DNA of 24,158 nt from a virus. Positions 7,317 to 14,343 of this stretch are shown here, one piece after another. The notes under the pieces are model-generated. The model was not told the DNA's origin and did not search any database. It saw nothing but the letters and a program-made list of their open reading frames with translations. A program made the translations under genes and the position numbers. The stretch spans positions 1-24,158 of IMG/VR virus record IMGVR_UViG_3300048065_000210. One strand, given 5' to 3'. Position 1 is the first letter of the stretch. Each line of letters opens with the position of its first letter.

Positions 7317-8817
7317 CGTCATCACCACCTTGTATATCAGGTTCTACTGGTAACTTAACACCAAAAGGTTGGAAAGCTGTTTTGATTCCATATTGTTCTG
7401 CAAGTTTTTGTTCTCTTTCGTGTTGTTCAAATAGTTCTTCAACATCTCTACCGTAATTAGCTTGTACATCTTGATAAGTTACTAAACCAGACTGCATACC
7501 ATTTATAGATGCATTCATCTCTTTTTGAGGATCAACCCACTGGAATGATCTACCAATAAATATTGTATTATCTGCAAACTTATCATACTTGCTCATTGGT
7601 AAAGGTATATTATTTGCAGGATTCATTACGATAGCTCCTGTTGATATAGACATTTCTAACCATTTTTCAAAAACAGGTCTCATAAAATGATCAATTACAA
7701 ACTTTTGATATACTTTATACATTTCTCTATCTTCAAGAGCTCCAGCTCTTAATGAACTGTAATTAACTGAGCTTAAGTCATTAGTTAATGCATGATAAGA
7801 AATATTTAAACCAGACGCTACACTTCTTAAAACACTAGTTGTAAATGAAGAAAATGCCGTGCTTGGGTGATCAGGATCAAATGATTTAAAATCCATACCA
7901 GCAGGAAGTTGCTCAAAAGAACCTGCTTGAGCTTCCATAATAGGAGTAAATGTATCTTCTAAATCATCACCTACATATCCATCACCATCTGGCGAAGTAA
8001 AGAACCCCATTTTAGAGGCAGATACACGTGCTGCTGTTATTTCTGCTTCTAAATAACCGTTAAGCATTTTTATGTTTGGCATAGCTGCAGCTGTAAAAGG
8101 AACACCTCTATTTTGTTCAGCTCTACTTGGTAAATAAGCATGAATAATTTCATTTGCAGGAACTCTTATATGTTCCTTAGGTGACATATAAGTATTATCA
8201 TAAGGATGGTTTTTAAATAACCAATAAGCAACAGGTTTATCGTTTTTGTCAACTTCAACGCCCATTTTAATTCTATTTTTTGTTTTAGGATTTACTTCAT
8301 TTTTTGTTTCATCTAAATGATCAGCTTCTAAAAACTGTAGTTTATATCCATATTTAGAATCTCTTGTTTGTACATGTCTTATTAAAACCTCACCATCTCT
8401 TGCTAAACATTCGACAAATAACTTTTGACAATCAATAAAAGATTGTCTACCATTTAAAGTACAGTTACCCATTTTTGACCATTTTATAAATTCAGTCTCT
8501 ATAACTCTATTACCTATAATATCTAATGATCCGTCTGTATTTCTTGCTTTAACACCTAATCTAATTCCATTAGAACCAATAATGTTTGAAACCATAAGAT
8601 TTAGATATCTAGCAACAAAAGAATCATTTCTTGCTAAATCTCTACTTCTTTCTCTTAGTATTCTTAGTTGATTTTTAATTTCAGCATCAGCTGAAGTACT
8701 TGAAGCTCTGAAGTCTTCAAATAGTCTACCTGTACTTGCTCCTGCGTATTTTCTATACATTGGCGCTTTACGTACTTTCTTATTACTTCTTCCTATTATT
8801 TTGTCATACCAAGCCAT
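7309..8817 (-). CDS. Portal protein (lambda gpB family)
   Basis: This 502-residue protein is of lambda-portal type. It opens with a basic N-terminus, then FVARYLNLMVSNIIGSNGI, a region with FLEADHLD (about 180), IIHAYLPSRAEQNRG (about 225-240), and YSSLRAGALEDREMYKVYQ (about 355-375), all usual for this family. It ends Asp-rich (GGDDDA). The dodecameric portal forms the DNA channel at the capsid vertex and docks terminase. It lies 2 nt after the gpW-like gene and just before the protease-capsid gene, matching lambda W-B-C-E. It appears intact. Confidence 0.93.
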   Translation of the reverse strand: MAWYDKIIGRSNKKVRKAPMYRKYAGASTGRLFEDFRASSTSADAEIKNQLRILRERSRDLARNDSFVARYLNLMVSNIIGSNGIRLGVKARNTDGSLDIIGNRVIETEFIKWSKMGNCTLNGRQSFIDCQKLFVECLARDGEVLIRHVQTRDSKYGYKLQFLEADHLDETKNEVNPKTKNRIKMGVEVDKNDKPVAYWLFKNHPYDNTYMSPKEHIRVPANEIIHAYLPSRAEQNRGVPFTAAAMPNIKMLNGYLEAEITAARVSASKMGFFTSPDGDGYVGDDLEDTFTPIMEAQAGSFEQLPAGMDFKSFDPDHPSTAFSSFTTSVLRSVASGLNISYHALTNDLSSVNYSSLRAGALEDREMYKVYQKFVIDHFMRPVFEKWLEMSISTGAIVMNPANNIPLPMSKYDKFADNTIFIGRSFQWVDPQKEMNASINGMQSGLVTYQDVQANYGRDVEELFEQHEREQKLAEQYGIKTAFQPFGVKLPVEPDIQGGDDDA

Positions 8818-8819
8818 AT

Positions 8820-9401
8820 TTAAAACCTAATTTTGATTGTATTACCGGAATCTTTATTATTTTTGATTCTTGCTTTTTTAACTTCTTTTAAATATTCAGC
8901 TTTATATCTATCTCTAAACTGCAATAATTCATCTATAGTTAATCTTGACAATGATCTGCCAGCAATACTCATTGAACTTTGATCCATTGTCGCTCTATTT
9001 TCTATAACAGCCTCAATAGCATCAAGCACTTTTTTTGCATGTGATCTAACAGAAGTTGTGACTGTTGCGTAATTTTCTTGAATTTCTGTAAAACCTTCAG
9101 ATAGCTTAATTCTTGCAGAATCAGAAGATCTTGTTATATACGCAATCCAGTTATATTCACCAGCCGCGTATGATGTAGTATTACTAACTTCAATAATATA
9201 TTCATCATTAGATTCTGTAGCAGTTAATGAAAAATTAGATGCAGTTGAACCATCAACTAAATTGAATTCATAAGATAAAGCATAAGATGCAGTTGGGTAG
9301 TCGGTGGATAAGTCTGTTCTCTTCCACGCCCAAAAATCTCCTAACTGCAACTCATTAGGTTCTGTGTCTAGATAGTTAGTACTATCGAATTTATTGGCCA
9401 T
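8820..9401 (-). CDS. gpW-like head-tail connector with N-terminal beta domain
   Basis: This 193-residue protein has two parts. Residues about 10-110 are beta-rich (FWAWKRTDLSTDYPTASYAL, YEFNLVDGS, AGEYNWIAYITRS) and look Ig-like. Residues 118-193 are helical and charged (HAKKVLDAIEAVIENRATMD, GRSLSRLTIDELLQFRDRY) and resemble gpW-type joining proteins. The gene stands between terminase and portal, where lambda has W. Lambda W is only 68 residues, so the N-terminal domain is an addition. The start has no Shine-Dalgarno and is preceded by an A/T hairpin. The gpW relation is by position and general pattern. Confidence 0.6.
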   Translation of the reverse strand: MANKFDSTNYLDTEPNELQLGDFWAWKRTDLSTDYPTASYALSYEFNLVDGSTASNFSLTATESNDEYIIEVSNTTSYAAGEYNWIAYITRSSDSARIKLSEGFTEIQENYATVTTSVRSHAKKVLDAIEAVIENRATMDQSSMSIAGRSLSRLTIDELLQFRDRYKAEYLKEVKKARIKNNKDSGNTIKIRF

Positions 9402-9405
9402 AAAT

Positions 9406-9437
9406 AAATAATAGTTTTTTTGATTATACTATTATTT
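9406..9437 (-). promoter_or_regulatory. Inverted repeat with embedded TATAAT directly upstream of the structural genes
   Basis: AAATAATAGT and ACTATTATTT form a perfect ten-base inverted repeat separated by 12 nt. It begins 4 nt before the ATG at 9401. The loop contains TATAAT overlapping the stem end (9428-9423), but no good -35 stands 17 nt upstream (GTATTT). It could fold to hide the start, or serve as an operator over a weak promoter for the head genes. The whole gap 9402-9478 holds no other feature. Confidence 0.4.
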
Positions 9438-9478
9438 ATATCATGAAATACCTTGATTTGTAATTATTTTCAGAAAGA

Positions 9479-10210
9479 TTATTTTACCTTTAAAACCCAT
9501 AAACAGTTTCTACTTTCAGCTGGAAACATAGGAGCCATTAAATTACTTAGTATATTTGTATCAAAATATTCACTTACAGTTTCAAAATATTGCTTTTGCC
9601 AATCATTCATTAAAGGTTTATAATCTCTAATTGATGCAAATGTTCCATATTTATTTTCAATAGTAAAATATCTTTCTAATATATCTTGTAATTCAAAATG
9701 ATCAAACTCACATATCTCACCATTAATAATATGATTAGAAGCAGCTCCTACTTGTTCATCATAATTAGGTGTTGATAATAAAATGGTTGTATCTTCATTA
9801 GCGAACTTACACATATTTTCTAGAAATATATCTGCATTCTTTTTACCAATATGTTCTATTACTTCAAAACTACAAATTAAATCATAAGTTTCACCTGTAG
9901 GTTCTATGTTTGAACATAAATCTAATTGTTCAAATGATGCCCATTCAACATTTTCATATTTTTCATTAGCATCATTCATTGTTTTTTCTCTTACATCAAC
10001 ACCTAAATACTTTTCGCATTTAAATCTATTTCTGTAAAATACTTCTAAACAGCTACCTGTTCCACAGCCCCAATCTAAAACTTTCATTCCTATCTTTGCA
10101 CGTTTTAAAACATGAGTCCACCTAAGATAATGTGCAAATTGATCGCGATGATAAATATGTCGCTCCATTGCAGTATCTGGGTTTAATTGTGTTGTGTTAT
10201 ATTTTTTCAT
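9479..10210 (-). CDS. Class I SAM-dependent methyltransferase
   Basis: ATG 10210 is chosen because AAGGAG lies 6 nt upstream, giving 243 residues (a 12-residue longer form exists). Motif I is VLDWGCGTGS (44-53), the acidic SAM-ribose residue is in LGVDV (Asp72), and motif IV-like CSFEVIEH lies at 113-120. These define the UbiE/Ubi-G-like Rossmann methyltransferase fold. It lacks the DPPY/NPPY signature of DNA amino-methyltransferases and the PC motif of cytosine-C5 enzymes, so DNA methylation is not indicated; a small molecule, nucleotide or protein substrate is more likely. It is the last gene of the nucleotide cluster and overlaps dCMP deaminase by 14 nt. Confidence 0.8.
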   Translation of the reverse strand: MKKYNTTQLNPDTAMERHIYHRDQFAHYLRWTHVLKRAKIGMKVLDWGCGTGSCLEVFYRNRFKCEKYLGVDVREKTMNDANEKYENVEWASFEQLDLCSNIEPTGETYDLICSFEVIEHIGKKNADIFLENMCKFANEDTTILLSTPNYDEQVGAASNHIINGEICEFDHFELQDILERYFTIENKYGTFASIRDYKPLMNDWQKQYFETVSEYFDTNILSNLMAPMFPAESRNCLWVLKVK

Positions 10211-10646
10211 AGTATACTCCTTGTTGTGAAAAAATCTGATCAGCAAGATTACAACTATCTTGCCAACGTTGATTTGATTTATCTGATATTTGAGCGATCA
10301 CCGCTTTTACTCCTACTTGACACAAACCTTTTGCGCATTCATGACAAGCATGTAAACCATAAATAAAGATTGTAGAACCTTCTAACGATACACCATTTAA
10401 TGTTGCATGATAAATACAATTCATTTCTGCATGTATCGTGTATTTGTATTTTTGTTCTCTATCTTCATATAAAGCTAGTTTATCTGGAAACTTTCTTGGG
10501 AAACCATTGTAACCTTGAGATAATACTTGACCCTCATTACCAATAGCGACAGCTCCAACTTGTGTAGAAGGATCTTTACTCCAAGTAGATATTTCTTTTG
10601 CAAGATTTAAATATCTATTTTTCCAAATGTTTGAAATGTTTTTCAT
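10197..10646 (-). CDS. Deoxycytidylate (dCMP) deaminase
   Basis: I use ATG 10646 (MKNISNIWKNRYLNLAKEI, 149 residues) since the family begins with this W..R/Y..LA helix; a longer start at 10691 adds 15 unrelated residues. The zinc site is visible: TIHAEMN (His72, Glu74) and HACHECAKG (Cys101, Cys104). The usual Pro before the first Cys is Ala here. RKFPDKLALYEDREQKYKY is the typical dCMP-deaminase insertion. The enzyme turns dCMP into dUMP, the substrate of thymidylate synthase. It overlaps the TS-like gene by 32 nt, suggesting coordinated pyrimidine supply. Confidence 0.88.
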   Translation of the reverse strand: MKNISNIWKNRYLNLAKEISTWSKDPSTQVGAVAIGNEGQVLSQGYNGFPRKFPDKLALYEDREQKYKYTIHAEMNCIYHATLNGVSLEGSTIFIYGLHACHECAKGLCQVGVKAVIAQISDKSNQRWQDSCNLADQIFSQQGVYYEKI

Positions 10647-11271
10647 AAATATGTAAGTTTTGTACTTGCCAATGAATAACTCCTGAATCATAACCTAAGT
10701 CGTTGCTTAACTTATCTAGAATATATTTATGCCAAGCATAATCGTTTTTATAACCATAAACAGCATCATTAGACCTCATCTGCACCACACAATCAACCTT
10801 CTGAGATAAGGAGTTAATGTAAAAGCTAACCGCGTTAGTGCAGATAAAATCGTTCTTGCCGTTATCTTGATATTCTTCCCATATACTAGGTCTTGTATAA
10901 ACCATAGTTGCTCTCCTTGAATTACTGTTACGTTGTAATTCCTCTTTAGCATTTACATATTGGCTATAGTATATTGGGGAATATATCAATCTTCCGTAAT
11001 TTGAATTGATTTCTCCATTATTATCTGCTGTATATTTCCATGCAGCAGGAGTTGGATCATAATCTATATCATGTATATTAGTTGATCCTAATTTGTACCA
11101 GTTTATTTCTGCATCAATATAATCTTGGTTGACTTCACCAAATATAGTGGGTTCATCTGCTATAAAGCTAGCTCCTAATATTTGTATTGTTTTACAACCT
11201 GTTTTATCAGTAATAAATTGCTCTTTGTCATACATTGTTTGCAATGTATTGCGAATATCTGATACATTCAT
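10615..11271 (-). CDS. Thymidylate-synthase-family enzyme, probable dCMP hydroxymethylase type
   Basis: This 218-residue protein carries the TS landmarks: EINWYKLGSTN (Glu55, Trp58), AAWKYTADNNG (Trp78), SRRATM (Arg119-Arg120 phosphate site), FICTNAVSF (nucleophile Cys144), MRSNDAVYGYKNDYAW and LHIYEKH (His207, Tyr209). Aligning R-S-x-D-(3)-G-x-x-x-N with R-S-N-D-A-V-Y-G-Y-K-N-D puts Asp177 where TS has the dUMP-selecting Asn177. Asp at this place is the known mark of T4 gp42 dCMP hydroxymethylase. It is shorter than E. coli ThyA (264). Substrate and product are inferred. It overlaps the DUF1599-like gene as ATGA, and dCMP deaminase by 32 nt. Confidence 0.82.
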   Translation of the reverse strand: MNVSDIRNTLQTMYDKEQFITDKTGCKTIQILGASFIADEPTIFGEVNQDYIDAEINWYKLGSTNIHDIDYDPTPAAWKYTADNNGEINSNYGRLIYSPIYYSQYVNAKEELQRNSNSRRATMVYTRPSIWEEYQDNGKNDFICTNAVSFYINSLSQKVDCVVQMRSNDAVYGYKNDYAWHKYILDKLSNDLGYDSGVIHWQVQNLHIYEKHFKHLEK

Positions 11272-11534
11272 TTTTTCTTTTTTTCTTTTAAATATGCACC
11301 ATAAAAACTTGCATAGTTAATTAAATCTAAAACTGAATCGTAAGCAGATTCAAAATTAGCTGTTTTACTTTCAAAAGCTAAAGATTCTAATCGTTTAACT
11401 TTAGTATGTATCATAGTTAAATAAGATGCATCATTGTATGGAAAGTATTCTTTCTTTGATTCTGAACCTTTTGATTTATAATCTTCGCCTTTTAATTCTT
11501 GTAAAGCTGCTGCTTCACTTAATACTGAATGCAT
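11268..11534 (-). CDS. DUF1599 / nucleotide-modification-associated domain protein
   Basis: This is an 88-residue helical protein. The C-terminal half, SYLTMIHTKVKRLESLAFES, followed by DSVLDLINYASFYGAYL, resembles the DUF1599 (Nmad1) family, in which a basic helix with K-x-x-R-L is followed by a D-x-L-x-D-L-x-N-Y motif. Such proteins often sit beside phage nucleotide and DNA-modification enzymes, but their biochemistry is unproven. AAGGAG at 8 nt supports the ATG at 11534. Its position between a MazG-like enzyme and the TS-like enzyme suggests a nucleotide role. Confidence 0.65.
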   Translation of the reverse strand: MHSVLSEAAALQELKGEDYKSKGSESKKEYFPYNDASYLTMIHTKVKRLESLAFESKTANFESAYDSVLDLINYASFYGAYLKEKKKK

Positions 11535-11537
11535 AAT

Positions 11538-11939
11538 TTACTCCTTATCTAAAAAATTTAATTTACCAATATTATCATAATGCTGTGGTGATTGCCAACC
11601 GTCTGGTTTTACAAGATCAGGTAATCCTAATGGATTTGGTCTTGTATCTTTTATACCAATCTCTTTTTGCATATTTGCATGATGTACACGTTTCCATGCT
11701 TTTTTAATATCTACATCAAATGCATCTAATGAACCTAATGCAATTACAATAATATCTATGAAAGCATCTACTACTTCATCTGGTTCTTCGTATTTAATAG
11801 CTTGAAATAATTCATTAAGTTCTTCTTGTACAAATTTTGCTCTAAATTCAAGATAATGTAATTTTTCATTATCTGATGCTTTACTAATAAACTTATTAAT
11901 TTGATATAGTTTATTAAGTTTTTTAATATCACCTATCAT
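11538..11939 (-). CDS. MazG-like nucleoside triphosphate pyrophosphohydrolase
   Basis: This 133-residue all-alpha protein has the metal site of the MazG/PRA-PH group: FVQEELNEL (Glu39, Glu40, Glu43), then EVVDAFIDIIVIALG (Glu55, Asp58, Asp62). The tail with NMQKEIGIKDTRPN and LVKPDGWQSP is a common phage variant that contacts the substrate. Enzymes of this fold cleave NTP or dNTP to the monophosphate and pyrophosphate, so a dCTP- or ppGpp-directed role is possible. It lies upstream of the TS-like and dCMP-deaminase genes, so making dCMP/dUMP from host dNTPs is a reasonable inference. Its start overlaps the previous gene as ATGA. Confidence 0.8.
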   Translation of the reverse strand: MIGDIKKLNKLYQINKFISKASDNEKLHYLEFRAKFVQEELNELFQAIKYEEPDEVVDAFIDIIVIALGSLDAFDVDIKKAWKRVHHANMQKEIGIKDTRPNPLGLPDLVKPDGWQSPQHYDNIGKLNFLDKE

Positions 11940-12247
11940 GCTGCAACCTTTTTAGGATTATCATTAATCCAATGTATAACTTCATCAAAACTATCTGATG
12001 TAAATAAGTTTTCTTCACCACCATATTCATAAACAACATGAAATCTTGGTGCTAATGTATTAGTTAAACCATATATATCTTCAGAATTACATTTTCTTTC
12101 TTTAATATCTTTAGCATCAACCCATATATGATAACCTTTATCATAATCTTCATTACTCATAAAACTAGGTAACGCATCATTTCTATATGATACATCTACC
12201 CAACCTTCTGGTAATTTTAAATCTTTGTGATATTCACTCCACTGCAT
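11936..12247 (-). CDS. Hypothetical protein, unrecognised (103 aa)
   Basis: This is a small acidic soluble protein beginning MQWSEYHKDLKLPEGWVDVS. It has a hydrophilic, aromatic-rich middle (GYHIWVDAKDIKE) and a C-terminal helix FDEVIHWINDNPKK. No catalytic motif or membrane segment is visible. Its start overlaps the preceding stop as TAATG and its end overlaps the MazG-like start as ATGA. Both neighbours are therefore probably translated in step from the same message driven by promoter A. Function is unknown. Confidence 0.7.
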   Translation of the reverse strand: MQWSEYHKDLKLPEGWVDVSYRNDALPSFMSNEDYDKGYHIWVDAKDIKERKCNSEDIYGLTNTLAPRFHVVYEYGGEENLFTSDSFDEVIHWINDNPKKVAA

Positions 12248-12447
12248 TATGCTGACTCCTTATTCAATAATTCATAAGCAACATTTATTAGACCATCTTC
12301 TGCACGACCTATATGTGAAAATACATCAGCATATTTAATTCTAGCTACAGGTGGTAAATCATTAATATACCTCTCTGCTGCTTCATCTAACAATAAAGAT
12401 ATTTCATTTAAAGTTTGTAGTGCTTGTCTTTTTTCTTGTTTTGTCAT
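12247..12447 (-). CDS. Hypothetical small helical protein, first gene of promoter A unit (66 aa)
   Basis: This 66-residue, all-helix protein starts MTKQEKRQALQTLNEISLLL and ends with VAYELLNKESA. ATG 12447 is preceded by AAGGAG at 9 nt in a leader identical to that before the gene at 21838. No family is recognised. As first gene after the promoter and ahead of the nucleotide-metabolism genes, it is likely made early and in quantity, as many phage host-takeover proteins are, but that is speculation. Confidence 0.72.
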   Translation of the reverse strand: MTKQEKRQALQTLNEISLLLDEAAERYINDLPPVARIKYADVFSHIGRAEDGLINVAYELLNKESA

Positions 12448-12448
12448 C

Positions 12449-12474
12449 TTATTTAACTCCTTATTTTTATTTAA
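12449..12474 (-). repeat. 26-nt leader repeat, copy A, with ribosome site
   Basis: These 26 bases are identical to 21840-21865. Both copies contain AAGGAG flanked by A/T runs and place it 9 nt before an ATG. Each stands about the same distance downstream of a matching -10 box, so the repeat is the 5' untranslated part of two transcripts. Confidence 0.9.
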
Positions 12475-12483
12475 GATAGTTCT

Positions 12484-12514
12484 ATTCTACCAAGATAATA
12501 TACCTTTGTATACA
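12484..12514 (-). promoter_or_regulatory. Promoter A (TATACA-17-TAGAAT) with TGTATACA palindrome
   Basis: On the minus strand TATACA (12512-12507) is followed after exactly 17 nt by TAGAAT (12489-12484). The -35 box sits within the perfect eight-base palindrome TGTATACA (12514-12507). Promoter B has the same boxes, spacing and palindrome, preceded in both by TATAAAA-type sequence. It lies right after the terminase stop and would drive the nucleotide cluster and perhaps the head and tail genes. Confidence 0.75.
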
Positions 12515-12525
12515 CTTTTATATGA

Positions 12526-14343
12526 TTATTTCCAACTATTAATCCAACCAGTTTGTCTTGGTCTTCTTTTATTAACATCTTTACCATGTTCTTTTTGTGT
12601 TGATTTGTTTTGTTTAATTAGTGCTTCAATACGATCATAGTTAGGTTGCAATATATAAACTGCTGCGAATGCATAAACTAAAGTATCTAATGCTTCATTG
12701 TTTCTTGTTTTCTTAACCCATTGAAACTTTTTAGCTCCTTTAACATATTTAACAACTCTTTTTTCTGATGTTAATTGTTTAAAGTATTCTTCATCTACTG
12801 TAGCAGGAAAATGTATTGTCGCATTTTCTGCTTTTATTCTTGAGTAAATAACTTCTTTAGCTGTATCTGTTCCTACAGGATATAAAACATGTCTTGATCT
12901 TCCAACAAATGATGGTCTTCCTGCTATTGGTTTTTGTGTTTGTGAAGAACCTTTTATTGCAAAAATCTTACGATGTATTCTTTTTGACGTATAAGCATAC
13001 ACTTGCTGAGTATGATGACCACCTGAGTCGATACATGTTGAAACTATTTTTAAAACTTTATCATCTTCTCTTGTAAATGAATTAAGTAAATACTGATCTA
13101 AGTCTCTCCATACATGTGTAGAAGAAGGATCACCAAATATAACTTTGTAATCTATAATCCAACATTCATTGTTGTGGGACCAACCTACAACTTGAGCTTC
13201 TAAACGATCACCCTGTACGTCAACACCACAAGTTAACAACAGTACTTCATTTGGTACAGTCTCATGATCATAAGTTTCACGTTTATCTAATAAGCCACCA
13301 TATTCAATACTTTCACCAGGATCATCAAATGTTCTACCTAAAGCAGTATTTACCCAAGTCTTAAGCATTTCAGGTTGGTTTTTAACAGAGTAAAAATCTA
13401 CAGCCATATCTACCCAAGTTCTCCAAGGGCTGTAAAGCTCAGAAATATGAAAGCCTGCTACTTTTTTTGTTTCATTCTCTGCAATCCATTGTCCGTTTTG
13501 TAACATCCACATCTTTTTAGATTCAGGTATTACTGTTTCACAATGTTTGCATGTATATTCTGCAGTTTCTGGTTTAGATTTTTCCCAATGTATTTGTTCC
13601 CATTCTAAAACTTGCAATGTAGCACAATGAGGGCAAGGTACATGATAATAACGCTTGTCTGATTCTTCAAAAGCTACTTCTATACGTGATAAACCTTTAA
13701 TTGTAGGAGTAGATGTGATAAATACTTTTCTATTCCAAAAAGTAGTTGTACGTTTTACAGCTAGATTAATAGGATCACCTTCTGCTCCTGCTGATGTTTC
13801 ATATCTATCAACCTCATCGCATAAAAGTATACGTATTGGTCTAGAAGCTAGTCCTGCAGGTGAATTTGAACCTACAATGTTAATATTTCCGCCAGGAAAC
13901 TTTTTAGAAAGAACAGTATTACCGGAATCTCTACTTTTAGGGTCTTTTACTTTAGTTCTTAACCTTTCTGAATCACGAATCATATTCGCTAATCTATCTT
14001 TTGACCATGCTTGAGCCATAGCTAATGTTGGTTGCAATACTAATGTTGGAGATGGATCTTGATCAATAAAGTAACCTACTATGTTATTCAGTATCTCAGT
14101 AGCTCCAACTTGAGCAGATTTCATAAAAACTATAGTATTTATTCTATGATCGTTAGCAGCATCCATGATTTCTTTCTGATATGGTGCTCTATCTGTCTTC
14201 CATTGGCCTGCTTCTGATGAAGATTCAGCCGATAATACCCTATATTGATCAGACCATTCAGAAACAGTTAAATCAGGTGGTGGATTCCATATCTTTTTTG
14301 TTGACGAGAGTACTTTCTCTATATTCTTGCGGTATTGGGTCAT
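12526..14343 (-). CDS. Terminase large subunit (GpA family)
   Basis: This 605-residue DNA-packaging motor and nuclease has a Walker A of the GpA type (KSAQVGATE, 75-83), Walker B (ILLCDEVDR, 172-180), coupling motif TSTPT (210-214), a zinc-binding pair CPHC/CKHC (237-240, 265-268), and nuclease acids Asp375 (GVDVQGDR), Asp439 (IDSGGHH) and Asp553 (EALDTLVYA). Domain order and length match lambda gpA (641). It starts 71 nt inside the small-subunit gene. That start must be kept, since the conserved WNPPPDLTVSEWSDQYR comes only 20 residues later. GpA terminases usually cut at cos sites. Confidence 0.95.
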   Translation of the reverse strand: MTQYRKNIEKVLSSTKKIWNPPPDLTVSEWSDQYRVLSAESSSEAGQWKTDRAPYQKEIMDAANDHRINTIVFMKSAQVGATEILNNIVGYFIDQDPSPTLVLQPTLAMAQAWSKDRLANMIRDSERLRTKVKDPKSRDSGNTVLSKKFPGGNINIVGSNSPAGLASRPIRILLCDEVDRYETSAGAEGDPINLAVKRTTTFWNRKVFITSTPTIKGLSRIEVAFEESDKRYYHVPCPHCATLQVLEWEQIHWEKSKPETAEYTCKHCETVIPESKKMWMLQNGQWIAENETKKVAGFHISELYSPWRTWVDMAVDFYSVKNQPEMLKTWVNTALGRTFDDPGESIEYGGLLDKRETYDHETVPNEVLLLTCGVDVQGDRLEAQVVGWSHNNECWIIDYKVIFGDPSSTHVWRDLDQYLLNSFTREDDKVLKIVSTCIDSGGHHTQQVYAYTSKRIHRKIFAIKGSSQTQKPIAGRPSFVGRSRHVLYPVGTDTAKEVIYSRIKAENATIHFPATVDEEYFKQLTSEKRVVKYVKGAKKFQWVKKTRNNEALDTLVYAFAAVYILQPNYDRIEALIKQNKSTQKEHGKDVNKRRPRQTGWINSWK

